64,000 nt of DNA, taken from contig JAIQFV010000001.1 in the NCBI GenBank assembly GCA_020073085.1, positions 248,001-312,000 on the forward strand. Direction: 5' to 3'. The notes under the pieces were generated by a model. The model saw only the letters and a program-made list of their open reading frames with translations. It did no database searches and had not been told where the DNA came from. The stretch is from Terriglobia bacterium (lineage in GTDB: Bacteria; Acidobacteriota; Terriglobia; JAIQFV01). Within the stretch, counting starts at the first letter, position 1. Each line of letters begins with the position of its first letter. The translations under genes were made by a program, and so were the position numbers. Below, in pieces: positions 1 to 7,430 of this stretch.

Positions 1-564
1 CGAACCGATCCTGATTTCTGCCCCCTCGAAGTGATGAACCGGGTGATCGGCGGTGGACCCAGTGGTCGGCTGTTTATGAATCTGCGTGAGGACAAGGGGT
101 ATACCTACGGGGCGTACAGCAATGTCAGTGCGTTCAAGTATCGCGGAGTCTTCCAGGCCAACACCGAGGTCCGCACCAACGTGACCGACGGAGCCATGAA
201 GGAGCTGATGTATGAAATCAAGCGCCTCCGTGATGAAAAGGTGCCGGCCACGGAGTTCGAAAATGCCAAGCGCGCCATCATCGGCGGTTTCGCGCTCGAA
301 CTGGAATCTCCTCAAAGGGTGCTTCAGAACATCATTACGCAGAAACTCTACAACCTCCCGGCCGATTACTGGGACACCTTCCCCCAGAAGATCGCGGCGG
401 TGAGTGTGGAGGATGTCCAGCGCGTTGCCAAGAAGTACCTCGACTTCGATCATCAACAAGTAGTGGCCGTCGGCGACGCCAAGCAGATTGAAGAGCCGTT
501 GAAGAAATACGGCGCCATCGAAGTTTACGACACTGAAGGCAAGCTGAAACCTGCAGGACAGTAA
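1..564 (+). CDS. M16 family zinc peptidase, C-terminal part (5' truncated by window)
   Basis: The frame is open from the first base and ends at the TAA at 562-564, so this is the 3' end of a longer gene. The visible 187 residues match the C-terminal half of M16 (pitrilysin/processing-peptidase-like) proteins: a VIGGGPSGRLF segment followed by LREDKGYTYGA, the conserved R/Y substrate-carboxylate-binding region, then the helical tail. The catalytic HxxEH motif would lie in the missing N-terminal half, so it cannot be said whether this copy is the active or the inactive subunit. M16 genes are often paired, with active and inactive partners side by side. The usual role is degradation of peptides in the periplasm. 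Family assignment is firm; activity is unknown. Confidence 0.85.
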   Translation, partial: RTDPDFCPLEVMNRVIGGGPSGRLFMNLREDKGYTYGAYSNVSAFKYRGVFQANTEVRTNVTDGAMKELMYEIKRLRDEKVPATEFENAKRAIIGGFALELESPQRVLQNIITQKLYNLPADYWDTFPQKIAAVSVEDVQRVAKKYLDFDHQQVVAVGDAKQIEEPLKKYGAIEVYDTEGKLKPAGQ

Positions 565-586
565 CCCTTCCCAACTCCGCAGGGTC

Positions 587-648
587 AGGGACAGACACCT
601 AACTGTTCGTGTTCTCCGAAATTGTACAGCGAGCAGGTGTCTGTCCCT
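587..648. repeat. REP-like inverted repeat, GGGACAGACACC family, copy 1
   Basis: Two 14-base arms, AGGGACAGACACCT (587-600) and AGGTGTCTGTCCCT (635-648), are perfect reverse complements separated by 34 bases. A diverged copy lies at 19015-19075. Arms of this type recur in many bacterial genomes as REP-like elements mobilised by RAYT/IS200-like transposases. No such transposase gene is in the window. Confidence 0.7.
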
Positions 649-666
649 TTCCCCTTTTGCATTGGT

Positions 667-712
667 AGCCCCCGGTCCGCCGCGGCGGATTTTTCTCGCC
701 GGGGGCTTTTGC
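667..712 (+). terminator. Probable Rho-independent terminator after the M16 gene
   Basis: AGCCCCCGG (667-675) pairs with CCGGGGGCT (699-707). A second GC-rich palindrome sits in the loop, and the downstream arm runs into TTTT. It lies about 100 bases after the M16 stop and before the next gene on the same strand. The U tract is short, so efficiency is uncertain. Confidence 0.55.
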
Positions 713-907
713 GTTCAGATATTTTCCAAGAGCCGCCCACCCTCCCTTCAACGTGATGTCTCATCGAATGTCTCTCAATTTTCCTTGAATTCGCTCTGGC
801 CCGGTTCTACACTCAATTTCGGCCAGTTGTCCCCCTGCCGGCTTCTCATTTCAATCCAGCGTCCGGCGACTATGAAGAATCCCTAATTGTGAATCAAGGA
901 GCATCCG

Positions 908-1528
908 ATGCGAAGAATAACATGGTTCTTTTTTCTATTATCATTCGTACCCGCAACTCTAGCGGCTCAAGAGGTGCCCAAGGTTGAAATTTTCGGAGGC
1001 TATTCAAACTTTCGGATACCGACCGGAATTAACCTGTCCCGAATCGAGGATCTGCCCGGTGTGATTACCATTACTACCGACAAGGCAAGCTTGAATGGAT
1101 GGAATTTGTCGGTCACGGGGAATATCAACCGATGGCTTGGGGTGGAAGGTGATTTCGGCGGATATCGCGGCACCGTCGAAACACAGACGGGGATTATCCA
1201 TCTCCCTCCCAGCATTTCGAATGGCACACGGAGGGTCAGAATTCACTCTTACATGCTAGGTCCCCGCTTGTCGTATCGTGGTGATAAGAGGATTACTCCA
1301 TTCGCCCACGCCTTATTTGGCATTGTGGGCATGGTCCTCGTCGAGACGCCACCCTTGGTTGGGGGCTCCCGATACCCCTTTGGTCTGGCGCTTGGCGGAG
1401 GTTTTGATATCAACGTCGCCAGGCACATGGCCATTCGCGCCATTCAAGCCGACTACGTGAGGAGTCGTTTCGGTTTCACAGCCGAAAACAATCTCCGGCT
1501 GTCGTTTGGGGCTGTCATTCGTTTCTGA
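908..1528 (+). CDS. Small outer-membrane beta-barrel protein with signal peptide
   Basis: A 206-residue protein with a Sec signal peptide (MRR, hydrophobic core WFFFLLSFV, probable cleavage after LAA near residue 20). Mature alternating hydrophobic strands follow, and it ends in the aromatic C-terminus AVIRF typical of proteins inserted by BamA. The GGYSNFRI opening after the signal resembles OmpA-like/porin-family barrels common in Acidobacteriota (OMP_b-brl type). The start is supported by AAGGAG at 896-901, just upstream of the ATG. No catalytic motif is visible and its specific role is unknown. It is flanked by an upstream terminator and probably forms its own transcription unit. Confidence 0.75.
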   Translation: MRRITWFFFLLSFVPATLAAQEVPKVEIFGGYSNFRIPTGINLSRIEDLPGVITITTDKASLNGWNLSVTGNINRWLGVEGDFGGYRGTVETQTGIIHLPPSISNGTRRVRIHSYMLGPRLSYRGDKRITPFAHALFGIVGMVLVETPPLVGGSRYPFGLALGGGFDINVARHMAIRAIQADYVRSRFGFTAENNLRLSFGAVIRF

Positions 1529-1677
1529 AATGGCCTGTGGGCTCGGTACCTGAAATCAGGCAGGGATGGTTGTGTCCCGACCCCCTTTGTTTATATTCTT
1601 AGATTCCAGCGCGGGAGTTTCGGGAACATTGTGTAGATTGCAGAATTGACGAGGGCCCTTTGAAGGCGCCGCTTCCG

Positions 1678-2562
1678 ATGATCGACGGGGTTAGCCCATG
1701 TTGCCAATGGCTTCCGCCAGGTCCCTGGAAAACTATTCTGGGTTTTCTGGAGGAACGGCACTGTCGCGTGGAAATCTCAACCTGGCTATCCCGGATGGCA
1801 AGGGGGCAGGTAGTGGATGAATCCGGGCATCCCCTGAATTCAGAAAGTCCTTATCGTGTTGGATCCTGTATTTATTACTACCGCGAGATTCAGTCGGAAA
1901 AAAGCATCCCCTTTCCTGAGACCATCCTTTATCAGGATGATCACCTTCTGGTCGTCGATAAACCCCATTTTGTGCCCGTGGTCCCCTCCGGACGATTTCT
2001 TCATGAGACGTTGCTCGTCCGCTTGAGGAAGAAAGGGGGGCTGGAATCCCTCGTTCCCATGCATCGCATCGACCGGGAGGCGGCCGGGGTTGTCCTTTTT
2101 TCTCTCAATCCAGCAACAAGAGGACAGTACGCGTCACTTTTTCAAACTCGGAACGTCAAGAAGGTGTACGAGGCTCTGGCGGGTACCCTTCCGTCGCTCA
2201 GCTTTCCTATGACGCGTCGCAGTCGAATCGCGGCGGGGGAACCATTCTTTCGCATGAAGGAAGTCGAGGGCGAACCAAACTCCGAGACTTACATTGAGGT
2301 GCTTGAGAAAATGAATGACGTGACTCGATATCAGATGACTCCCGTCACCGGCAGAAAACACCAGATCCGCCTGCATCTCTCGGGGTTAGGGATTCCGATC
2401 GTGAATGACAAACTCTATCCTGTCATGAAGCCCGCTGAGGATGATGATTTTTCCAGCCCACTTCAACTCTTGGCAAAATCGATTTCCTTTCACGATCCTT
2501 TGACCGGGCAAGAACGCTGCTATGAAAGCATGCGAGCACTTCATTGCGGCGAAGTGACATAA
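1678..2562 (+). CDS. RluA-family pseudouridine synthase
   Basis: A 294-residue RNA pseudouridine synthase that isomerises uridine to pseudouridine in rRNA or tRNA. The catalytic motif HRIDREAAG is present (HRID at residues 129-132, catalytic Asp 132), preceded by the ILYQDDHLLVVDKP strand motif and followed by the KVYEAL and TGRKHQIRLHLSGLG elements of the fold. The first ~60 residues look like the short N-terminal extension, partly S4-like, seen in one RluA subgroup. An in-frame TTG at 1660 with GAGGG upstream is an alternative start adding six residues. Which RNA position is modified cannot be read from sequence. A decayed fragment resembling the KEVEG region of this gene lies at 13485-13543. 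Confidence 0.88.
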   Translation: MIDGVSPCCQWLPPGPWKTILGFLEERHCRVEISTWLSRMARGQVVDESGHPLNSESPYRVGSCIYYYREIQSEKSIPFPETILYQDDHLLVVDKPHFVPVVPSGRFLHETLLVRLRKKGGLESLVPMHRIDREAAGVVLFSLNPATRGQYASLFQTRNVKKVYEALAGTLPSLSFPMTRRSRIAAGEPFFRMKEVEGEPNSETYIEVLEKMNDVTRYQMTPVTGRKHQIRLHLSGLGIPIVNDKLYPVMKPAEDDDFSSPLQLLAKSISFHDPLTGQERCYESMRALHCGEVT

Positions 2563-3028
2563 CGGCGGAGGCAGATCTCAGCAGTCACCAGGTTTCGAAC
2601 TTGCCTCATGGAGAATTTTGTTGAGCCTCGCGTCCTTTTCATCCCAGTCATGAAATCGACGGACCGGCAAACCTGGCTTCGCATAGTCCATACACCGACC
2701 AGGCCCCTCCTATCCATTGGGTTTCAAACCCAATGGTCACGCGCCAACGCCAGAACCGTCATACGACCTCAATCCTCAAGATGAACCCAAAAAGTGGATG
2801 AGGGAGATGCGATTCAATCACGTTTCCTTCATTTAAACCGCATGGACTGTGAGGGTCCGCGTTGACCCGGGTTTAACCCTTGGGATATGATTGGCCTCAA
2901 CATAGACGAACGTCCCCCATGCGGGTGGGCGGTATTCGACCCTGGCACAAGAGATCATCGCGCATTGAACGAATTACACTCCTAACATTTAGGGATTGTT
3001 CCGAAACACGATCCCCAACGTATTCAGT
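2563..3028. other. Intergenic region upstream of the sigma-factor gene
   Basis: There is no supported gene in this 466-base gap. Its only clear structure is the 23-base palindrome at 2714-2736. I could not identify a confident -35/-10 pair for the sigma-factor operon. Confidence 0.6.
2714..2736. promoter_or_regulatory. Perfect 23-base palindrome
   Basis: CCATTGGGTTT and AAACCCAATGG are exact reverse complements around one central C. There is no T tract after either arm, so a simple terminator is less likely than an operator or a small mobile-element footprint. It lies about 150 bases past the pseudouridine synthase stop and 290 bases before the sigma gene. Confidence 0.45.
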
Positions 3029-3496
3029 ATGGACAGGTTCGAGGAATTATATCGCCGGCATGTCCAAGCGGTATTCCGCTTCGCGCTCAGTTATGTGAGC
3101 CGGCGGGAAATTGCGGAAGAGATCACGAGCGAGGCGTTCCTCGCGCTCCTGCGTCACCTCGATGGGATTGACCCGGCGCAGCTCCCGGGATGGTTAATAA
3201 CCGTCGCTCGTAACCGGGCGCTCGACTACTGGAGGCGCAGGGCAACCGAGCAGAAGTACGTTGACGGGTGGGAGGATCCTCCGCCCATTGAAGTGAGTTG
3301 GACAGACGCATTCATAATAGACAATCCGGATTTGAAACCGATTCATCGGCTGTGCCTCACCTTGCGTTACGTGGAAGGCATGAGCCGGGCAGAGATAGCC
3401 CAATCCCTCGGGCTCTCGGAAACGCAGGTCAAGGGCCATTTGCAGTACGGGCTTCAATTGCTTCGGAAGACGATGGCAGAAAAGGAAAGAAAATGA
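3029..3496 (+). CDS. ECF-type RNA polymerase sigma factor
   Basis: A 155-residue sigma-70 family protein of extracytoplasmic-function size. Region 2 spans roughly residues 3-70 (FEELYRRHVQAVFRFALSYV, then GWLITVARNRALDYWRRR, the -10 and core-binding helices). Region 4 spans about 100-150 (LTLRYVEGMSRAEIAQSLG, then SETQVKGHL, the -35-reading helix-turn-helix). The ATG at 3029 fits the usual MDxFEELYxRH opening. An in-frame TTG at 2996 is possible but poorly spaced from its purine run. The stop overlaps the next start by four bases (ATGA at 3493), so sigma and the zinc-finger protein are translationally coupled, the classic sigma/anti-sigma arrangement. Confidence 0.9.
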   Translation: MDRFEELYRRHVQAVFRFALSYVSRREIAEEITSEAFLALLRHLDGIDPAQLPGWLITVARNRALDYWRRRATEQKYVDGWEDPPPIEVSWTDAFIIDNPDLKPIHRLCLTLRYVEGMSRAEIAQSLGLSETQVKGHLQYGLQLLRKTMAEKERK

Positions 3497-4422
3497 ACAA
3501 GCTCCCTAACGACCTCGACGCCTTTGAGGCGGAGGGAATCAAGGAATCAGGCGATTTTTTGGAATCGCTCCGGAGGCAAAGATCCGCCTGCCCGCCCGTG
3601 CCGATGCTCCGTGCGGCCCACGCCGGAGTGCTTACAGAGGAACTGCAATCCGCGGTCACGGCCCATATCGGCAGCTGCCGGTTGTGCCGAGTTCTGCAAG
3701 CGGACTTTTCGGCTTTGGATTCGACCGAGGCCTCCCCGCAAGAGGTGGAGCAGATCCTGGTCCGGGTGCGTCATCAAGCCGGCAAATCGGATGGCTCCTC
3801 GTTTTGGAGATTCAATAACTTTTCATGGCGGACGGCGTTTGCAGCGGTCGCTTTGGCCCTCGGCGTTGTCCTCCTCGTGTGGGAGTTCAAGGCTCCGCAA
3901 CAGCCAGGTCCGGTCTCCTCACCGGTGGCGGAAGTGAAGCCGGCCCCCCCCCCTCAGACCCCCGAAGCATTCCGGCTGGAAAAGCCGGCCGTGAAGATGA
4001 CACTCGGCGCCCTCACCTGGAGAAGCAACAAGAACGGTCGTAACCAGTTCCTCAAAGACATTTCACCAGCGCTCGAAGCCTATCGCAATAATAACTTTAA
4101 CGCCTCCGCCGACTCCCTCCAGAGGCTGTCGGCAAAATACAACAAATCGGTCGAGGTCTTCTTTTACCTCGGAGTCAGCCGTCTTTTCCTCGCAGAGTAC
4201 CCAGCCGCCATCAAGGCGCTCGAACAGGCCGCACGCCTCGCAGATGATTCATTTTCCTCCGACGTTTTGTGGTATCTTTCTATCAGTTGCCAGCGCTCCG
4301 GGCAAACCGAAAGGGCCCGGGGTTATTTGCAGCAACTCTGCGGAGGATCGAGCGGGTATGCCGCGCGTGCCTGCGCGGCACTGAAAGAACTTAAAAGCTC
4401 TGCGAACGCCCCGCTTCGCTAG
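3493..4422 (+). CDS. Membrane-anchored zinc-finger anti-sigma factor with periplasmic TPR domain
   Basis: 309 residues. The cytoplasmic N-terminus carries a zf-HC2-like motif H58-x3-C62-x2-C65 (HIGSCRLC), the signature of zinc-binding anti-sigma domains. One transmembrane segment (about 113-131) follows, then a proline-rich linker and an extracytoplasmic helical part (about 190-300) that reads as TPR-like helices, for example VFFYLGVSRLFLAEYPAAI. The family logic is that the N-terminus sequesters the sigma factor and the outer domain senses a signal or partner; both are inferred here. The start is fixed by the ATGA overlap with the sigma gene. A longer upstream in-frame reading from 3298 would overlap the sigma gene heavily and is not adopted. 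The next gene, a TPR-CHAT protein 35 bases downstream, is the likely partner or output. Confidence 0.82.
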   Translation: MNKLPNDLDAFEAEGIKESGDFLESLRRQRSACPPVPMLRAAHAGVLTEELQSAVTAHIGSCRLCRVLQADFSALDSTEASPQEVEQILVRVRHQAGKSDGSSFWRFNNFSWRTAFAAVALALGVVLLVWEFKAPQQPGPVSSPVAEVKPAPPPQTPEAFRLEKPAVKMTLGALTWRSNKNGRNQFLKDISPALEAYRNNNFNASADSLQRLSAKYNKSVEVFFYLGVSRLFLAEYPAAIKALEQAARLADDSFSSDVLWYLSISCQRSGQTERARGYLQQLCGGSSGYAARACAALKELKSSANAPLR

Positions 4423-4457
4423 TCTTCCTCCTACCGACCAGCAGCACGATCACATCT

Positions 4458-7286
4458 ATGAAGAAGTTTTTGAGGACAGCTCGTCTCCTGGGGGGCGTCG
4501 CGGTTGCCCTATCTTATCTCTCTGCGTTGACGCCACAAATTTTTGCCGTCGGCCGTTCAATAGAAAATCTCCAAGACGTCAAGGCACCGAGTACCCTCGA
4601 AGAAGAATTGAACGCCGCTGACCGGCTGGTCGCCGAGGGAAAGGGCGAAGCAGCGCGCAAGCTTTATGAAGCGGCAGCCGCGCGCGCCCACAACGAGAAG
4701 AACGGCGTCCTTGAATCGCGTGCCCTGGCTTCCATCGGACGGCTGCTTTCCCGTGCAACCAAATACGTTGAAGCCCAGAAGTATCTCATCCAAGCCCTGC
4801 CGCTGGCCGAGGATGCCGGCGACCCTGCCGCCGTCGCGCGCGTGTGCAATTCGCTCGGGATCGCGGCCCGATACATGGGTAAAGCCGACGAGGCCCGGAC
4901 CTGGTACAAGAAAGCAGCGGAAGCCGCCGGACGAGCCGGGGACCTCCGACTCCAAACCGACAGTCTGATCAACCTCGCTGGCTTGATGGATTGGTCTGAC
5001 CCGGACGCCGAGAGAATGATCCGCGATGCCATAGGAGTCGCAGACAAAATAGGCGCCAGGGATCTCGAGGCGCGGGCCTTTCATCGATGGGGAGACTTTC
5101 TTTTCACAGGCGGCGATTTTGCTGCGGCGATGGAAAAACTGGAGCGCGCTGCTGTACTCTTAGGGGAATTCCGGGATGACGAAGAGCTGGCCAGGGTCTA
5201 CACCAGTATGGGCCGATTGAACCGCGCGCACGGCCGGCCGGCCGAAGCGATCCCGCTCTATGAAAAAGCCCTCCATCTTCAACAAGAGGTGAGCGACAAG
5301 GTCGGCGTGATCCAGAGCTTGAACGCCATAGGAGTGGCTTACCAAAGTCAAGACGATCACAAACGGGCCCGTGAATACTTCGAAAGGGCTTACGAGCTGG
5401 CCCTCAAGACCGATTCTCCCCGCATCATCGATTTCATGCGCGCCAATCTGGCCGGAAATCTTATCGATCTCCAGGAATACGCGCGAGCTGCACCCCTCCT
5501 GGAGGAAGTGCTGCGCCGCGGTGCAGACTCTAATCTGGCGTACCGCCACGCTCAGCTGTCGGCAGCATACGAAGGGATGGGACACCTTACCACCGCACGT
5601 GTGGAAGCTGACAAAGCGGTGGAATTGGCGTCCGCCAGAGTGGATTACCTGCCGGCGGCCATATCTCAAAGGGCTGAGGTTCGAGAACTGCAGGGTGATC
5701 TCCCTGGCGCGATGGAGGATGCGCTGGAAGTCATCCGCGTGACCGAGGGGATCCGGGAGAGGCTTGTTCCTCTGGATTTCATGAAACAGGGGTTCAGTTC
5801 ATATTACCAATTGGGCTACTCCTTCCTGGTAGGGCTATACCACCGCCTTGGAAAACCGGAGAAAGCGCTCGAGGTGGCTGAACTGGCCCGAGCGCGGGCC
5901 TTCCTGGATTTACTCGCCACCAAGGAAGTCCGCTTGAAGGCAACTGACGAATCCAAGGTCGCCGCCCTTCGCCTTGTCCAAAAGGAACTCAAGGCGCAAG
6001 GCATCGATCCGGTGGAAGCCTCCAGCGATTTAACTAACAAGTCCAACCCGGCGAAGCGGGCCGGCGAAGCAGATTCCCTGCTCCAACAATGGAAATCGGC
6101 GAGTCCGGAACTACAGAGCTTCGTTGCGGGAACCCCGCAGACAGCCGCTGAGATCATCGCCACGGCGGCCCATCTGCAGTCTACGATCATCAGTTATTGG
6201 GCGGGAAAGGATGCGCTTTACATCTGGGTGGTCAAGCCTGACGGCCATGTGTCGTCACGGCGGGTGGAGGTAACCGAGAGACGTCTGACCGAACTCGTCA
6301 ATGCGGCCTCAGCGGTCGGATCTTCGAACCGGCAGGGTTCAAGCCCAATTGTGCGAAGATCTGCTCAGATAGTATCCGCTGTTGCTTCGAAGGAGGATTG
6401 GCGGGAGCTATATAATCTGCTCATTTTGCCCTTGAGACAGTGGCTCCCGTCCCGGGGACATCGCCTGACCATCATCCCGCACGGTCCTTTGATGCGACTC
6501 TCGTTCGCGGCTCTGACAGACGAGAAAGGCCGATATCTGTTGGAGGAATACCCGTTGCACTATGCCCCGGCCGCAGCGCTCTTGGAATTTTTGGCGGCGA
6601 GAAGGCACGAAAAGGACGGTGTCCCCCATTTCCTGCTGGTGGCCGATCCGGCGTTCCCTCCCGCCTTGAAGAGCGAAGACCGGCTGTCACCGTTGCCGGG
6701 CGCGCGCGCGGAGGTTCGGGGAATTGCCCACCTTTTGCCGGCGGAGGCGGTCACCATGCTCCTAGGCCCGCAAGCCAACAAACAGGCGGTCACAGATTGG
6801 ATGAGCCGCTCCTCGGTGATACATTTCGCGACCCATGGCGTGGGACAGGATTACCAACCGCTGGACTCCTATCTCGCCTTGAGCGGTGGCAACGAGGTGG
6901 CCGATGCCCGCCTGTCGGCCAGGGAAGTCTATGCCCTTGACCTGCATGCCGACCTCGTGGTTCTCAGTTCCTGTCGATCCGGCGGTGGCAAGTTGACGGG
7001 AGAAGGTATCGCTGCTCTTGCGCGGGCTTTTTTTTATGCGGGGGCTCCCTCACTCATCGTTTCGCTGTGGGATGTGCCCGACCAGCCGGCCAACCGCCTA
7101 CTCCCGGGATTCTATGCCTCCTGGCTGCATGGGAGGGACAAGATCGATGCCCTGCGCGCGGCGCAGCTTCACCTGCTCGGTGACCTGCGCGCCGGCCGCG
7201 TGAAAGTCAGGACGCCGGCCGGCGAATTTGTCCTCTCCGAGCATCCGTCCCTGTGGGCCGGTTTCGTCCTTCTGGGCGAACCGTGA
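4458..7286 (+). CDS. Exported TPR-repeat protein with C-terminal CHAT (caspase-like) protease domain
   Basis: 942 residues. A signal-peptide-like N-terminus (MKKFLRTARLLGG, then VAVALSYLSALTP) suggests export. Residues about 45-440 are tandem TPRs (for example the ARVYTSMGRLNRAHGRPAEA unit), followed by a helical linker. A CHAT domain occupies about 600-942 with both expected catalytic residues: His793 in HFATHG and Cys839 in LSSCRSGGG. The downstream SLIVSLWDVPD strand is also typical. CHAT domains are caspase/separase-fold cysteine peptidases; the TPRs usually bind partners or substrates. The gene follows an ECF sigma and its membrane anti-sigma factor by 35 bases and is probably co-transcribed. 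The sigma factor may control it, or the TPR-CHAT protein may act on the anti-sigma periplasmic TPR. Both ideas are inference. Confidence 0.88.
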   Translation: MKKFLRTARLLGGVAVALSYLSALTPQIFAVGRSIENLQDVKAPSTLEEELNAADRLVAEGKGEAARKLYEAAAARAHNEKNGVLESRALASIGRLLSRATKYVEAQKYLIQALPLAEDAGDPAAVARVCNSLGIAARYMGKADEARTWYKKAAEAAGRAGDLRLQTDSLINLAGLMDWSDPDAERMIRDAIGVADKIGARDLEARAFHRWGDFLFTGGDFAAAMEKLERAAVLLGEFRDDEELARVYTSMGRLNRAHGRPAEAIPLYEKALHLQQEVSDKVGVIQSLNAIGVAYQSQDDHKRAREYFERAYELALKTDSPRIIDFMRANLAGNLIDLQEYARAAPLLEEVLRRGADSNLAYRHAQLSAAYEGMGHLTTARVEADKAVELASARVDYLPAAISQRAEVRELQGDLPGAMEDALEVIRVTEGIRERLVPLDFMKQGFSSYYQLGYSFLVGLYHRLGKPEKALEVAELARARAFLDLLATKEVRLKATDESKVAALRLVQKELKAQGIDPVEASSDLTNKSNPAKRAGEADSLLQQWKSASPELQSFVAGTPQTAAEIIATAAHLQSTIISYWAGKDALYIWVVKPDGHVSSRRVEVTERRLTELVNAASAVGSSNRQGSSPIVRRSAQIVSAVASKEDWRELYNLLILPLRQWLPSRGHRLTIIPHGPLMRLSFAALTDEKGRYLLEEYPLHYAPAAALLEFLAARRHEKDGVPHFLLVADPAFPPALKSEDRLSPLPGARAEVRGIAHLLPAEAVTMLLGPQANKQAVTDWMSRSSVIHFATHGVGQDYQPLDSYLALSGGNEVADARLSAREVYALDLHADLVVLSSCRSGGGKLTGEGIAALARAFFYAGAPSLIVSLWDVPDQPANRLLPGFYASWLHGRDKIDALRAAQLHLLGDLRAGRVKVRTPAGEFVLSEHPSLWAGFVLLGEP

Positions 7287-7430
7287 GCCTTTGCGGTGAA
7301 CCTCGATCGCCCGGGATCGGAATTTCCAGTCGCCTCCAACCTGAAACCCTAAGTTCAGACTACTTGTCGTTCACTTGGCTGCCATTTGAAAGTATTACGC
7401 CGAGGGACCACTCGTCGTCCACTGTGCTTG

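Noticed and set aside
3298-3492. N-terminal extension of the anti-sigma factor into the sigma gene
   Set aside because: The ATGA overlap at 3493 and the start of recognisable protein sequence indicate the shorter form.
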